From positions 62,001 to 126,000 of the forward strand of contig CABYDS010000002.1 of the NCBI GenBank assembly GCA_902517745.1: a DNA stretch of 64,000 bases, read 5' to 3'. Position 1 is the first letter of the stretch; the number at the start of each line of letters is the position of its first letter. A model generated the notes under the pieces. It did not search any database and was not told the origin of the DNA. It was given only the letters and a program-made list of their open reading frames with translations. This DNA comes from an uncultured Pelagibacteraceae bacterium. GTDB lineage: Bacteria > Pseudomonadota > Alphaproteobacteria > Pelagibacterales > Pelagibacteraceae. This document shows positions 1 to 8,859 of this stretch, one piece after another. The translations under genes were made by a program, and so were the position numbers.

Positions 1-601
1 ATATATAGATAATTCAACAGTGTCTGCTGAAATTTCTAGAGAACTTTATAAAGCTGCAAAAGATAAAGGATTTGGTTTTTTAGATGCTCCTATATCAGGA
101 GGACAGTCAGGTGCTGAAGGTGGAATATTAACTGTCATGGTTGGTGGAGATGAAAGTGATTTTAAAAAAGCGGAGCCAATAATTGATTGTTATAGTAAAA
201 AAGTAACTTTGATTGGACCATCAGGCAGTGGACAATTAACTAAGATGGTTAATCAAATGTGTATTGGTGGTTTAGTTCAAGGTTTATCTGAAGCAGTAAA
301 TTTTGGAATTAATGCAGGTTTAGATATGGATAAAGTTATGGAAACTATTTCAAAAGGTGCAGCTCAATCTTGGCAAATGGAAAATAGATATAAAACTATG
401 GTAGCTGATAAATTTGATTATGGTTTTGCTGTAGATTGGATGAGAAAAGATTTAAAAATTTGTATTGAAGAAGCAAAAAGAAATGGTTCACCTGTACCAG
501 TAACTGAAATTGTTGATGGTTATTATGCTGAAGTTCAAAAAATGGGTGGAAACCGTTGGGATAGCTCAAGTTTAATAGCTAGATTAAAAAAGAAAAAGTA
601 A
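1..601 (+). CDS. 3-hydroxyisobutyrate dehydrogenase family protein (5' truncated by window edge)
   Basis: The reading frame is open from base 2 to the TAA at 599-601, so the N-terminal Rossmann half lies outside the window. The visible part carries the family's substrate-loop motif DAPISGGQSGAEGG and the catalytic-lysine motif GSGQLTKMVNQ. The C-terminal helical domain follows. The family oxidises beta-hydroxyacids such as 3-hydroxyisobutyrate, tartronate semialdehyde or 2-hydroxy-3-oxopropionate with NAD(P). The exact substrate cannot be told from this part. A GTG at 20 is internal, not the true start. The next gene begins 2 bases after the stop, so the two are probably co-transcribed. Confidence 0.85.
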   Translation, partial: YIDNSTVSAEISRELYKAAKDKGFGFLDAPISGGQSGAEGGILTVMVGGDESDFKKAEPIIDCYSKKVTLIGPSGSGQLTKMVNQMCIGGLVQGLSEAVNFGINAGLDMDKVMETISKGAAQSWQMENRYKTMVADKFDYGFAVDWMRKDLKICIEEAKRNGSPVPVTEIVDGYYAEVQKMGGNRWDSSSLIARLKKKK

Positions 602-603
602 TT

Positions 604-1209
604 GTGTCTACCACTGTTCCCTACTACGAGGATTTTTCCGAAATAAAAAAGAAAATTTGGTTAATGCTAACTGATGCAGTTACTAATAGGTCTTCACCAT
701 TTAGAATACCTGTTTTTTCGTGTGGAAGTGAAGATAATATTGAAAGTAGAATTGTTGTTCTTAGAAAATCAGATGAACAAAATAATATAGTACAATTCCA
801 CAGTGATATTAGATCTGATAAAATTAAAATATTAGAAAAAAACCCAAATTCATCGATGTTATTCTACGATAAAGATGAAAAAATACAGGTTAGATTAAAA
901 GTTGAAGCAATTATAAATCACAATAATGATATAACAAAACAATCTTGGGAGAAAACTCAACATATTAGTCGAAAATGTTACTTAGTAGATAATGGACCAG
1001 GTACAGAGTCTGATATTCCAACATCTGGTTTAAAACCTGAGTTAGATAATTTTGATTACACAAAAGAACAAAGCGAAGAAGGATATAAAAACTTTACTGT
1101 TATACAGTGTAAAATTAAATCTATTGAGTGGTTATATTTAGCTGCAAAAGGTCATAGAAGAGCTAGATTTGACATTGATAATAGTAAAGATACTTGGTTG
1201 GTACCGTAA
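604..1209 (+). CDS. Pyridoxamine 5'-phosphate oxidase-like FMN-binding protein
   Basis: A protein of 201 residues with a GTG start 2 bases after the upstream stop. It shows the split-barrel flavin-binding pattern: an N-terminal stretch with SRIVVLRKSD, then FHSDIRSDKIKIL and NPNSSMLFYD, and a C-terminal WLYLAAKGHRRARF segment typical of PNPOx-like proteins. Such proteins bind FMN and reduce or oxidise varied small molecules. It is probably not the biosynthetic PdxH, because the C-terminal substrate motif is not canonical. Its TAA overlaps the next gene's ATG by one base, which implies translational coupling. Confidence 0.7.
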   Translation: MSTTVPYYEDFSEIKKKIWLMLTDAVTNRSSPFRIPVFSCGSEDNIESRIVVLRKSDEQNNIVQFHSDIRSDKIKILEKNPNSSMLFYDKDEKIQVRLKVEAIINHNNDITKQSWEKTQHISRKCYLVDNGPGTESDIPTSGLKPELDNFDYTKEQSEEGYKNFTVIQCKIKSIEWLYLAAKGHRRARFDIDNSKDTWLVP

Positions 1210-1604
1210 TGAAAAAATATGAAGCTATGGTTTTGTCATGTATGGATCCAAGGTTTCAGCCAAAAGTTTTTAATTATTTAAAAAAAAAGAAATTAACTGG
1301 AAAATATAGCTCATTTACTATAGCTGGAGCAGCCATTGGTGTAACTTCTAAAAAATTTAAAAAATGGCAATCAACATTTTTGGATAATTTATCAACTTCA
1401 ATAAAGTTGCATAATATAAGTAAATTAATAGTAATTAATCATGAAGATTGTGGTGCAGCTAAAATAGTAAATGGAAAGAAAATATTTAATTCAACTATTG
1501 AAAATAAAATTCACAAGGATTCTTTTAAAAAAATTAAGTTAACTTTAAGTAAAAAATTCCCTAAATTAAAATTATCTTTTAAAATATTAACATTAAGAGA
1601 TTAG
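1209..1604 (+). CDS. Small beta-carbonic anhydrase-like protein
   Basis: A protein of 131 residues. I chose the ATG at 1209, which overlaps the preceding stop (TAATG), over an in-frame ATG at 1194 inside the upstream gene. It has the beta-class zinc site: C11-x-D13-x-R15 in VLSCMDPRF and H78-x2-C81 in INHEDCGA. The family interconverts CO2 and bicarbonate in the cytoplasm. At 131 residues it is much shorter than typical enzymes of about 200 residues and lacks the usual C-terminal helices. It may be a minimal or divergent member with another role. Confidence 0.7.
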   Translation: MKKYEAMVLSCMDPRFQPKVFNYLKKKKLTGKYSSFTIAGAAIGVTSKKFKKWQSTFLDNLSTSIKLHNISKLIVINHEDCGAAKIVNGKKIFNSTIENKIHKDSFKKIKLTLSKKFPKLKLSFKILTLRD

Positions 1605-1627
1605 ATTATTTAATGACCTTTTGGATT

Positions 1628-2938
1628 TCAATTATACGCTCTATTGGCCTGTTCGTTATTAAATAATTTCATAACTCCAGTACCAGCTCTGTCCCAATAA
1701 TTAAACTTACACCCAGATCCACCACTTCTATAATTCCACTTACCTTTTTTAAGATCGCTTATCTGTTTTTCTCTCAGTTCAACAAGTTTTTTATGATTAT
1801 ATTTTCCCCACTCATTTAAACATATAAGTTTAAACGGATCATAAGGATCTTTTGATGTTGGAGTTAAATAAACAGTATCCTCTCCTTTTGGACAACCTTC
1901 AACATCATGAACATAAGCTTTTCCAAAAAACATATGTTTTGCATCAGTATCTTGGCCGCTTGAAAAATGAGCTTTTTTATTCATACCTGGGACACAAGCA
2001 AAACCTCCCCCCATCGCATGATGCACTTCATGAAGAGCTGTTTTAACCATATTATTTATATTTTTATTATGTTTATTTTTAAGAAACATTGATGCCATTC
2101 CAACACCACCTTCTCCACCATCAACACTCGTTACATCAGCAAAGGTAAAATAAACTTTTTTTGGATTATTAAATCCATTTAACCAAAGGTAACCACGATA
2201 ATTGTTATTTATATGTTTATGAAGTTCTTTTCTTTTTTTATCTAACCTTATAAAGGTAACATCTAATTTTCCATCTTTTCGATAATCGTATTTATATTTT
2301 TTTACACCTGAAGATCCTTTTGTTTTTTTACTAAACTTTTCAACAAGAGCGTTCATTTTGTTAGCGTATTCTTCAATTTTACCATTTATATCTAGCTCAC
2401 GATCTTTATCACTGGCTGTCAGCATGTATATGAAATGAATTTGATAATCATCATTTACATCAGGTTGATCCTCAAAAAATCTTCCTGGTTTTTTATCCAT
2501 CTTTGCATTTTTTTCTTTTAGCATTTTTGTTTCTGCTATTTTTGTTTCTAATGCGGCCGATGCTTTAGCCTGGTCATATTTCCAAACAATTTCTTCATTT
2601 ACTGCATACAAATAACATTCTTTACCACCAGTATATTTCTTAGAATATTTCATGCATTTTTTGTATGTTTTTTTATGAAGATTCTCTAAATCTTTACCTT
2701 TATTATGAGCATATGAATAGCTACCAGAATCACAACTAGCATAGAAAACAAAGTTTGTTTTTTTTTCTTTAATTTTTTTAAGTGATTTTTCTATATGTTT
2801 TTTGTAATTATATTTAAATGCTCCAGCACACTCTCCTTTAATAGAAGTTACTCCAGGCTCATTAACACCTGCATAAGCATAACCACTGAACAACACATTA
2901 AGAATTAAGAATGTAAAAATTAAAAATACTTTTTTCAT
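1628..2938 (-). CDS. Secreted protein with an HExxH zincin motif, function unknown
   Basis: A protein of 436 residues with a clear signal peptide (about residues 1-23: MKK start, hydrophobic core, AYA cleavage region). The N-terminal half is lysine-rich and has several cysteines. At residues 303-307 it has HEVHH followed by AMGGG, the pattern of zinc metallopeptidases, and an acidic helix-rich C-terminus. I do not recognise a family. It is convergent with the carbonic anhydrase gene (23-base gap) and follows the DUF1330 gene by 4 bases. It is likely periplasmic or exported; protease activity is inferred from the motif only. Confidence 0.65.
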   Translation of the reverse strand: MKKVFLIFTFLILNVLFSGYAYAGVNEPGVTSIKGECAGAFKYNYKKHIEKSLKKIKEKKTNFVFYASCDSGSYSYAHNKGKDLENLHKKTYKKCMKYSKKYTGGKECYLYAVNEEIVWKYDQAKASAALETKIAETKMLKEKNAKMDKKPGRFFEDQPDVNDDYQIHFIYMLTASDKDRELDINGKIEEYANKMNALVEKFSKKTKGSSGVKKYKYDYRKDGKLDVTFIRLDKKRKELHKHINNNYRGYLWLNGFNNPKKVYFTFADVTSVDGGEGGVGMASMFLKNKHNKNINNMVKTALHEVHHAMGGGFACVPGMNKKAHFSSGQDTDAKHMFFGKAYVHDVEGCPKGEDTVYLTPTSKDPYDPFKLICLNEWGKYNHKKLVELREKQISDLKKGKWNYRSGGSGCKFNYWDRAGTGVMKLFNNEQANRAYN

Positions 2939-2942
2939 ATTG

Positions 2943-3233
2943 TTAAATACCTTTAATTATTATATTTGTTCCCTCAGCATTATCTAGTCTTATTTGCTTT
3001 ATTGGTTTGTACTCTTCAGAATTATACCACTCTAGTGCTTTTTCATAACTTGGAAATTTAAGAACAATGATTCTTGGAAATTTAGTTTCACCATCAAATA
3101 TTTGATATTCACCATTTCTAACTAAAAATTCTCCATCAAATTTTTTTACAATTGGATTAACTTTTTCAATGTACTCCTTATAATTTTCTGGATTAGTTAC
3201 TCTTAATTGTGCAATTACATACCCTGCTGACAT
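2943..3233 (-). CDS. DUF1330-type small protein
   Basis: A protein of 96 residues with the DUF1330 pattern: GYVIAQLRVTNPENYKEY near the N-terminus, a central DGEFLVRNGE, and C-terminal IIVLKFPSYEKALEWYNSEEYKPI. These ferredoxin-fold proteins resemble dimeric alpha+beta barrel proteins and have no established general function. It is 1 base from the upstream gamma-carbonic-anhydrase gene and 4 bases from the downstream secreted protein gene, so the three form a minus-strand operon. Confidence 0.85.
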   Translation of the reverse strand: MSAGYVIAQLRVTNPENYKEYIEKVNPIVKKFDGEFLVRNGEYQIFDGETKFPRIIVLKFPSYEKALEWYNSEEYKPIKQIRLDNAEGTNIIIKGI

Positions 3234-3234
3234 A

Positions 3235-3747
3235 TTAAAAAACAGTTTTTACGTATCTTTTCCAATTATCTTGGTAATGTTTTGCGTTCTCTGTAATTTT
3301 ACCTATCTCTTCGTCTGTAAGTTTTCTTACTACTCTCCCAGGAGCTCCAACTACTAATGAGTTGTCTGGAATTTCTTTGTTTTCAGTTATTAATGCTTTT
3401 GCACCAATGATGCAGTTTTTACCTATTTTTGCATTATTTAAAATGACAGCTCCAATACCTATTAAACTATTGTCTCCAATTGTACATCCATGAAGCATAA
3501 CGATATGACCGATAGTTACGTCTTTACCAATTCTTAATGGACAACCTGGGTCAGTATGTAGAACGCTCCCATCTTGAACATTTGAACCTTCTCCAACATG
3601 AATGTTTTCATTATCCCCTCTAATTACAGCATTAAACCAAACACTGGAGTTTTTTTCTAATGTGACATCTCCAATAATAGTTGCATTTGGCGCTACCCAA
3701 TTTTCGCCAGAGTTTTTTGGTTTTTTATCTTCCAAATCGTAAAACAT
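3235..3747 (-). CDS. Gamma-carbonic anhydrase family protein (left-handed beta-helix)
   Basis: A protein of 170 residues made of hexapeptide repeats (ATIIGDVTLEKNSSVW, GKDVTIGHIVMLHGCTIG, IGIGAVILNNAKIGKNCIIG), which fold as a left-handed beta-helix trimer. The three zinc histidines of the gamma class are visible: H64 in VLHTD and H81 and H86 in IGHIVMLH. Homologues such as YrdA, PaaY and CaiE are often weak anhydrases or thioesterase-like accessory proteins. First gene of a three-gene minus-strand operon, divergent from the thioredoxin-like gene 20 bases away. Confidence 0.88.
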   Translation of the reverse strand: MFYDLEDKKPKNSGENWVAPNATIIGDVTLEKNSSVWFNAVIRGDNENIHVGEGSNVQDGSVLHTDPGCPLRIGKDVTIGHIVMLHGCTIGDNSLIGIGAVILNNAKIGKNCIIGAKALITENKEIPDNSLVVGAPGRVVRKLTDEEIGKITENAKHYQDNWKRYVKTVF

Positions 3748-3767
3748 AATTTATATATTATTACATT

Positions 3768-4322
3768 ATGCCTATTAAAACACCAGTATGTGATTTTGGA
3801 AAAAAAGCAGAAAACTTTGAATTACAATCTACAGAGAACAAATTAATATCTTTAAATGATATCAAAGGTGAAAATGGAACTTTGGTAATGTTTATTTGTA
3901 ATCATTGTCCATATGTAAAAGCAATTATTAGAGATGTGGTGGAGGACTGTACTAAGCTTAGTGATTTAGGAATAAATTCAGTTGCAATATGCTCTAATGA
4001 TCCAATCAATTATCCAGAAGACTCATTTGAAAAAATGATTGAATTTGCAATTAAACATAAATTTAATTTTCCTTATCTGATTGATGAAACCCAAGAAATT
4101 GCAAGAAAATATGATGCTGTATGTACCCCAGATTTTTTTGGTTATGATAAAGATTTTGGTCTTCAATATAGAGGAAGAATAAGAGAATTAAGAGAACTAA
4201 AACCTGTTAGATCAGGAGACAGTGATTTATTTATTGCTATGAAACAAGTTTCAGAAACAGGCAAAGGTCCTGACGAACAATTCCCAAGTATGGGTTGTGG
4301 TATTAAGTGGTCATCTAATTAA
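3768..4322 (+). CDS. Thioredoxin-like/AhpC-TSA family protein
   Basis: A protein of 184 residues with a peroxiredoxin/TlpA-like thioredoxin fold. The redox motif C44-N-H-C47 lies in FICNHCPYVKA, followed by FPYLIDETQEIARKYDAVCTPDFFGYD, which holds the cis-proline region. There is no signal peptide, so it is probably cytoplasmic. Members reduce disulfides or peroxides; the substrate is unknown. Its last base is the first base of the glycosyltransferase ATG, so the two are translationally coupled. Confidence 0.85.
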   Translation: MPIKTPVCDFGKKAENFELQSTENKLISLNDIKGENGTLVMFICNHCPYVKAIIRDVVEDCTKLSDLGINSVAICSNDPINYPEDSFEKMIEFAIKHKFNFPYLIDETQEIARKYDAVCTPDFFGYDKDFGLQYRGRIRELRELKPVRSGDSDLFIAMKQVSETGKGPDEQFPSMGCGIKWSSN

Positions 4323-5404
4323 TGTATTTAATAATAACTAGAACTTTTCCACCCGATGTTGGTGGTATGCAAAATTTAATGTGGGGATTAGCAAGATCTT
4401 TATCAAAGTTAGATATGGTTAAAGTTTTTGCAGATTACCATGAAGATCATAAAAAGTTTGATGATAAAGTTTCATTTACGATTGAAAGAGTTAGTGGAGT
4501 TAAATTATTAAGAAAATATAGAAAATCTCTACTAATAAATGAATATTTAAATGAAAATAAAAATGTAAATTGTATCATTGCAGATCACTGGAAAAGTTTA
4601 GAACTTATAAAATCCCCAAAAAAGAAAATATGTCTAATTCATTCTAAAGAAATTAATCACCCTAAAGGATCTCGATTAAACAAAAAAGTTTTAGAAGTTT
4701 TAAATAATGTTGACCATGTCGTAGCAAACTCAAACTTTACGAAAAATTTAGCGGTAAACCTTGGAGTTGAAGAAAAAAGATTAATAGTCATAAATCCAGG
4801 CATAGATCCTGTTGAGGAAATTCCAAAAGACGATCTTAAACAAGCAGAAGAAATGCTAAGAGGAAAAAAACAAAGGCTAATTACTGTTTCTAGATTTGAC
4901 AAAAGAAAAAATCATGAAAAAGTTATAATGGCTATTCGGAATTTAAAAGAGAAATATCCTGATATTACTTACACTTGCATAGGATATGGAGATGAAGAGG
5001 AAAATTTGAAAAAATTAGTTATAGAACTAAAACTTGATAAATATGTAGTTTTTTTAAGTGATATCTCTAATGAATTAAAAAATGCACTAATAGCAAAATC
5101 CAATATTTTTATAATGCCCTCAATAATTCACAAATCTTCAGTTGAGGGCTTTGGAATTTCTTTTATTGAGGCTGCGCAATATGGAATTCCATCTATAGGT
5201 GGTAAAGATGGTGGTGCTTCTGATGCAATTGTTCATAATAAAACGGGGTTAATTTGTGATGGTAACAGTCTAGATGAAATTTATTCAAGTATAGATAATT
5301 TATTTGAGGGAAATAAATATATTGAATTTGGAAAAGAGTGCAAAACACACTCCAAAAATTTTCTTTGGGATAAGATAATTGAAAACTACAAAGGAATCTT
5401 ATAA
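4322..5404 (+). CDS. GT4-family glycosyltransferase
   Basis: A protein of 360 residues with a GT-B fold. The N-terminus has TFPPDVGGMQNLMWGLARSL, typical of GT4 acceptor domains. The C-terminal domain has VSRFDKRKNHEKVI and the nucleotide-sugar motif EGFGISFIEAAQYGIPSIGG with the E-x7-E pair. It probably transfers a sugar to a surface glycan or lipid; donor and acceptor are unknown. It overlaps the upstream gene by one base and lies 9 bases before a small membrane protein gene. Confidence 0.9.
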   Translation: MYLIITRTFPPDVGGMQNLMWGLARSLSKLDMVKVFADYHEDHKKFDDKVSFTIERVSGVKLLRKYRKSLLINEYLNENKNVNCIIADHWKSLELIKSPKKKICLIHSKEINHPKGSRLNKKVLEVLNNVDHVVANSNFTKNLAVNLGVEEKRLIVINPGIDPVEEIPKDDLKQAEEMLRGKKQRLITVSRFDKRKNHEKVIMAIRNLKEKYPDITYTCIGYGDEEENLKKLVIELKLDKYVVFLSDISNELKNALIAKSNIFIMPSIIHKSSVEGFGISFIEAAQYGIPSIGGKDGGASDAIVHNKTGLICDGNSLDEIYSSIDNLFEGNKYIEFGKECKTHSKNFLWDKIIENYKGIL

Positions 5405-5413
5405 AATCAAAAT

Positions 5414-5830
5414 ATGTTAGATAAATTTAATGGAATAATTTATTTAAGTATTTTTATCATCCATTTTATCGTTTACGCTGTTTATGCTTTTAGAACAGTG
5501 GTAGCAACAAAATCATTTTTAGATCAATACAATATAGATCATTCTGCAGCTGTGATGGTTAGATTTTTTGGAGCACCGTTTATTGCATCAGTTTTAGTAG
5601 CACTATACATAATGTTAATTAAAGCAGATGGTTTGGCAGGAACATGGGGTTTCTTTACATTAATTTTTGCTCAAAACGTTTTATATTTGTTAATTGGGAT
5701 ATATACAATTTATATCAATAAGCTTGGACATAACGAAAAAACAAATAGCGAAGGGGTAATTGCCTCAGGAATTTTAACAGTGCTAAGTGGAATTCTTTGC
5801 TACGGTCTAGCTGATAAAATTTATATTTAA
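5414..5830 (+). CDS. Small four-helix membrane protein, function unknown
   Basis: A protein of 138 residues with about four hydrophobic segments (residues 8-28, 48-66, 76-98, 114-134), so an inner-membrane protein. I do not recognise a domain. It follows the glycosyltransferase by 9 bases on the same strand and probably shares its transcript. Its stop overlaps the convergent tctA stop by 4 bases, which leaves no room for a separate terminator. Confidence 0.7.
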   Translation: MLDKFNGIIYLSIFIIHFIVYAVYAFRTVVATKSFLDQYNIDHSAAVMVRFFGAPFIASVLVALYIMLIKADGLAGTWGFFTLIFAQNVLYLLIGIYTIYINKLGHNEKTNSEGVIASGILTVLSGILCYGLADKIYI

Positions 5831-7326
5831 CTTTTTTTTCTAAAAGTTGAAAAAATTTGCCAACCAACAATTGTGATTGTGATCAATAATATTATGAGTG
5901 TTATTGGCCTATCCCATAAAAAATTAGGCGAACCATCACTTATTAAAAGTGACCTTCTCAATGTTTCCTCCATTAATCCACCTAGTACAAAAGCTAATAT
6001 TAAAGGTGGCATGGGAAAATCATAGAGTCTTAAAAAAGTTGCAACCAGCGCAATACCTATCATTAAAAAAATATCGAAATTATTAAACGACATTAGATAT
6101 ATTCCTGTTACTGAAAAAAATAAAATTAAAGGAATTAAATAATTTCTAGGTACTGCTAAAATTCTAGCGATATAAGGTATTAAAGGTAAATTTAAAATTA
6201 AAAGCACGACCATGCCAATGTACATTGACATTATAACTGACCAGAATATTTCAGGGTTAGTTTGATAAAGTCTTGGTCCTGGCTGAATACCAAATCCTAA
6301 AAGGGCTCCAAGCATAACTGCAGTTGTACCGCTTCCAGGAATTCCTAATGTTAGCAATGGAACAAATGAACCAGAGCAAGCCGCATTATTTGCTGTCTCT
6401 GGTGCTGATAAACCATGAACGCTTCCTTTTCCAAACTTTTGTTTTTCTTCCTCATTTACATAATTTCTTTCCATTCCATATGCTAAGAAAGATGCAATTG
6501 TTGCGCCTGCACCAGGTAAAACGCCAATTAAGAAACCAAGTATTGAGGACCTAGGTATTGTTTTAGCCATTTTGATGGTTTCTTCTTTATTTACTTTGAT
6601 TGAACCTAGTTCTGTTAATGAGATTTGTTTTGCTGCTCTGTTTGGATCTTTCCCTCTAAAAATAATCGTCAGAGCTTCACTCATTGCAAATGTAGCCATG
6701 ACAATTAATACAAAGCTTATTCCATCAGTTAAATTCATATTGTTAAAAGTAAATCTTGTTATATCTGACAAAGAGTCTTGTCCTACAGTTGCTAACATTA
6801 ATCCTAAAACTACCATCATCATTGCTTTTAAAAACTGACCTTTAGATGAGAATGCAGAAATGGCGGTTAAACCTAAAATCATTAGTGCAAAATAGTCAGG
6901 TGACCTAAAAGCTAAACTTACTTTTGACAAACTAGGGGCCGCAACTAATAAAAATATTGCAGAAATTGTTCCTCCAGCAAATGAACTATAGGCTGCTATC
7001 GCTAAAGCCTTACCAGCTTTTCCTTGTTGTGCCATTGGATAACCATCAAATGCAGTAGCAACAGTTCCTGGTATTCCAGGAGCATTTAATAAAATAGAAG
7101 ATGTAGATCCTCCAAATACTGCTCCATAATAAACACCTGCCATTAAAATTAAACCTGTTGAAGGATCAAAGCCGTAAGTAATTGGTATCATTAATGCTAT
7201 TGCAGTCATTGGACCAAGTCCTGGTAACATTCCAATTATTGTTCCTGCAAAACATCCAACCATCACCATTAAAATATTCGTTAATGATAGCGCAGTTGAT
7301 AACCCAATTAGTATTCCTTCGATCAT
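5827..7326 (-). CDS. tctA: Tripartite tricarboxylate transporter, large permease TctA
   Basis: A protein of 499 residues with about eleven membrane helices and the TctA hallmarks near the N-terminus (GMLPGLGPMTAIALMIPIT, GVYYGAVFGGSTSSILLNAPG) and their internal repeat (GFLIGVLPGAGATIASFLAY, GIPGSGTTAVMLGALL). It is the ion-coupled permease of TTT carboxylate uptake systems, working with TctB and the periplasmic TctC. Start overlaps the tctB stop by 4 bases (ATGA). The substrate, usually citrate or another carboxylate, cannot be read from the sequence. Confidence 0.95.
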   Translation of the reverse strand: MIEGILIGLSTALSLTNILMVMVGCFAGTIIGMLPGLGPMTAIALMIPITYGFDPSTGLILMAGVYYGAVFGGSTSSILLNAPGIPGTVATAFDGYPMAQQGKAGKALAIAAYSSFAGGTISAIFLLVAAPSLSKVSLAFRSPDYFALMILGLTAISAFSSKGQFLKAMMMVVLGLMLATVGQDSLSDITRFTFNNMNLTDGISFVLIVMATFAMSEALTIIFRGKDPNRAAKQISLTELGSIKVNKEETIKMAKTIPRSSILGFLIGVLPGAGATIASFLAYGMERNYVNEEEKQKFGKGSVHGLSAPETANNAACSGSFVPLLTLGIPGSGTTAVMLGALLGFGIQPGPRLYQTNPEIFWSVIMSMYIGMVVLLILNLPLIPYIARILAVPRNYLIPLILFFSVTGIYLMSFNNFDIFLMIGIALVATFLRLYDFPMPPLILAFVLGGLMEETLRRSLLISDGSPNFLWDRPITLIILLITITIVGWQIFSTFRKKS

Positions 7327-7793
7327 CCCATAACTCCAATATATTTTAAAAACGGATCACGTAGGTAAATGTTTAATAAACCATGTAACAAATACATAAA
7401 TGCAGCAACAAATGGGAAAGATAAAATAAACATTAACCCCCATCTTCTTTCACCTAAGAAATAGTAAGATGCAAAAAGAAATAAAGAAGTTGATATAAAA
7501 TATCCAATTTTCAAAATTACAGCTGCATATATTAAAGAGATTACAATTAAATAAATTATACTTTTATAATCTAAGTGTTTGTGATTTACTTCTGTAGTAA
7601 CTTTCTCAGGTAAAATTATTTTTAAACTCGATAAAATTATTCCTGCCCAACCTAAATATATTGGAAAAGTCCTAGCATTGAATGGTGCATTCTCATCGAA
7701 TGCAAATACTTGAATGTTGTAAGCCGTGTATAAATAAAATACCGATAAAACTAAAAAAAGCAGTGAGATAAATTTTGTAGGACTTATTCTCAC
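7323..7793 (-). CDS. tctB: Tripartite tricarboxylate transporter, small subunit TctB
   Basis: A protein of 156 residues with four predicted helices and the TctB arrangement: an N-terminal anchor (FISLLFLVLSVFYLYTAYNI), a hairpin helix near AFNARTFPIYLGWAGIILS, and two C-terminal helices ending in LLNIYLRDPFLKYIG. It is the small membrane subunit of the TTT system. It sits between tctC and tctA in the usual C-B-A order and overlaps tctA by 4 bases. Confidence 0.92.
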   Translation of the reverse strand: MRISPTKFISLLFLVLSVFYLYTAYNIQVFAFDENAPFNARTFPIYLGWAGIILSSLKIILPEKVTTEVNHKHLDYKSIIYLIVISLIYAAVILKIGYFISTSLFLFASYYFLGERRWGLMFILSFPFVAAFMYLLHGLLNIYLRDPFLKYIGVMG

Positions 7794-7809
7794 TGCTTTA
7801 CATTCTTTA

Positions 7810-7827
7810 ATAATCTATAAAGATTAT
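7810..7827 (-). other. Intercistronic hairpin between tctC and tctB
   Basis: A perfect 7-bp inverted repeat (ATAATCT / AGATTAT) with a 4-base loop. It spans the tctC stop codon in the 30-base gap before tctB. It is AT-rich and weak alone, but it sits where the other two solute-binding-protein genes in this window also have hairpins. It may stabilise or attenuate the transcript between the binding-protein and permease genes. Confidence 0.4.
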
Positions 7828-8798
7828 ATTACTCCAAGTTTTTTCATCAGAGCTGTCATTTCAACTGTTTGTTTTTCCAAGAATGCATCAAATTTAGAAC
7901 CTGGGTTATAAATATTTACCCATGCATTTCTTTTTCTAACAGCTTCCCACTCTGGTGTTTTTTGAACATCCCCAAGCATTTTAGAGATTTTATTATAGTC
8001 ACTCATACTCATGCTTTTTGGTGCAAAGAAACCTCTCCAGTTAACAAACTGAACATCATATCCTTGCTCTTTTAATGTTGGAGCTTCTGGTGCATCACCT
8101 ACTCTTTCAGGAGCTGTGATACCAATTATTCTTACTTGATCTCTAGCACCCATTACTTCACCTAAGCCTGTTGAAAGTATTTGAGTTTCTCCAGATAAAA
8201 GTCCAGCAAGCGCTTTTCCACCAGCATCATATGGAACATAGATCACATCGTTCGGATTTGCTCCAGCTGCTTGGAAAGCTAACGCACCAATTAAGTGGTC
8301 CATGCTTCCTCTTACAGATCCTCCAGCCATTTTAATTGACTTTGGATCTTTTTGATATTGATCAACTGCATCTTTGAAATTTTTGATAGGTGAATTTTTT
8401 GCAACAACTATTGCACCATAATCTCCAATTACACCTGCAATTGGTTTAACATCTTTATAAGATAATGTACCAGTCCCTTTTACATAACCTTTGTGTCTTG
8501 TAATAGATCTTAACACCAATGGTGTTGACTGAACTAAAACTGTGTCTTTCGGAGCGTTATTGATTAGGTAAGCCAAAGCCTTACCACCTCCACCACCTGA
8601 CATGTTTTCAAATGATGCACTTTTCAAAAAACCAGCTTTTGTTAATGCTTCTCCAGTACCTCTAGCAGTTCCATCCCAACCACCACCAGCACCACCGCCA
8701 ATTAAAAAATGTAATTTTTCAACTGCAAATGAACTTGTTGATGAAAACAGAAGGAAAGCAGAGAATAAAACTGAAATAAAAGTTTTAATTAGTTTCAT
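7824..8798 (-). CDS. tctC: TctC-type periplasmic solute-binding protein
   Basis: A protein of 324 residues from the ATG at 8798. I chose this start because a strong ribosome-binding site (AGAGAGGAAATA) precedes it and a signal peptide (MKLIKTF, hydrophobic core, SSFA) follows it. A longer frame from 8840 would bury the signal peptide. The mature part has the Bug/TctC pattern: HFLIGGGAGGGWDGTARGTG, NAPKDTVLVQSTP, AGGSVRGSMDHLI, VPYDAGGKALAGLLSGE. It captures a carboxylate for TctAB. First gene of the tctCBA operon. Confidence 0.93.
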   Translation of the reverse strand: MKLIKTFISVLFSAFLLFSSTSSFAVEKLHFLIGGGAGGGWDGTARGTGEALTKAGFLKSASFENMSGGGGGKALAYLINNAPKDTVLVQSTPLVLRSITRHKGYVKGTGTLSYKDVKPIAGVIGDYGAIVVAKNSPIKNFKDAVDQYQKDPKSIKMAGGSVRGSMDHLIGALAFQAAGANPNDVIYVPYDAGGKALAGLLSGETQILSTGLGEVMGARDQVRIIGITAPERVGDAPEAPTLKEQGYDVQFVNWRGFFAPKSMSMSDYNKISKMLGDVQKTPEWEAVRKRNAWVNIYNPGSKFDAFLEKQTVEMTALMKKLGVI

Positions 8799-8859
8799 TA
8801 TTTCCTCTCTTATTATATTTATGAAATCATCATTAAACATAAGTTATAAATTTTAGTCA

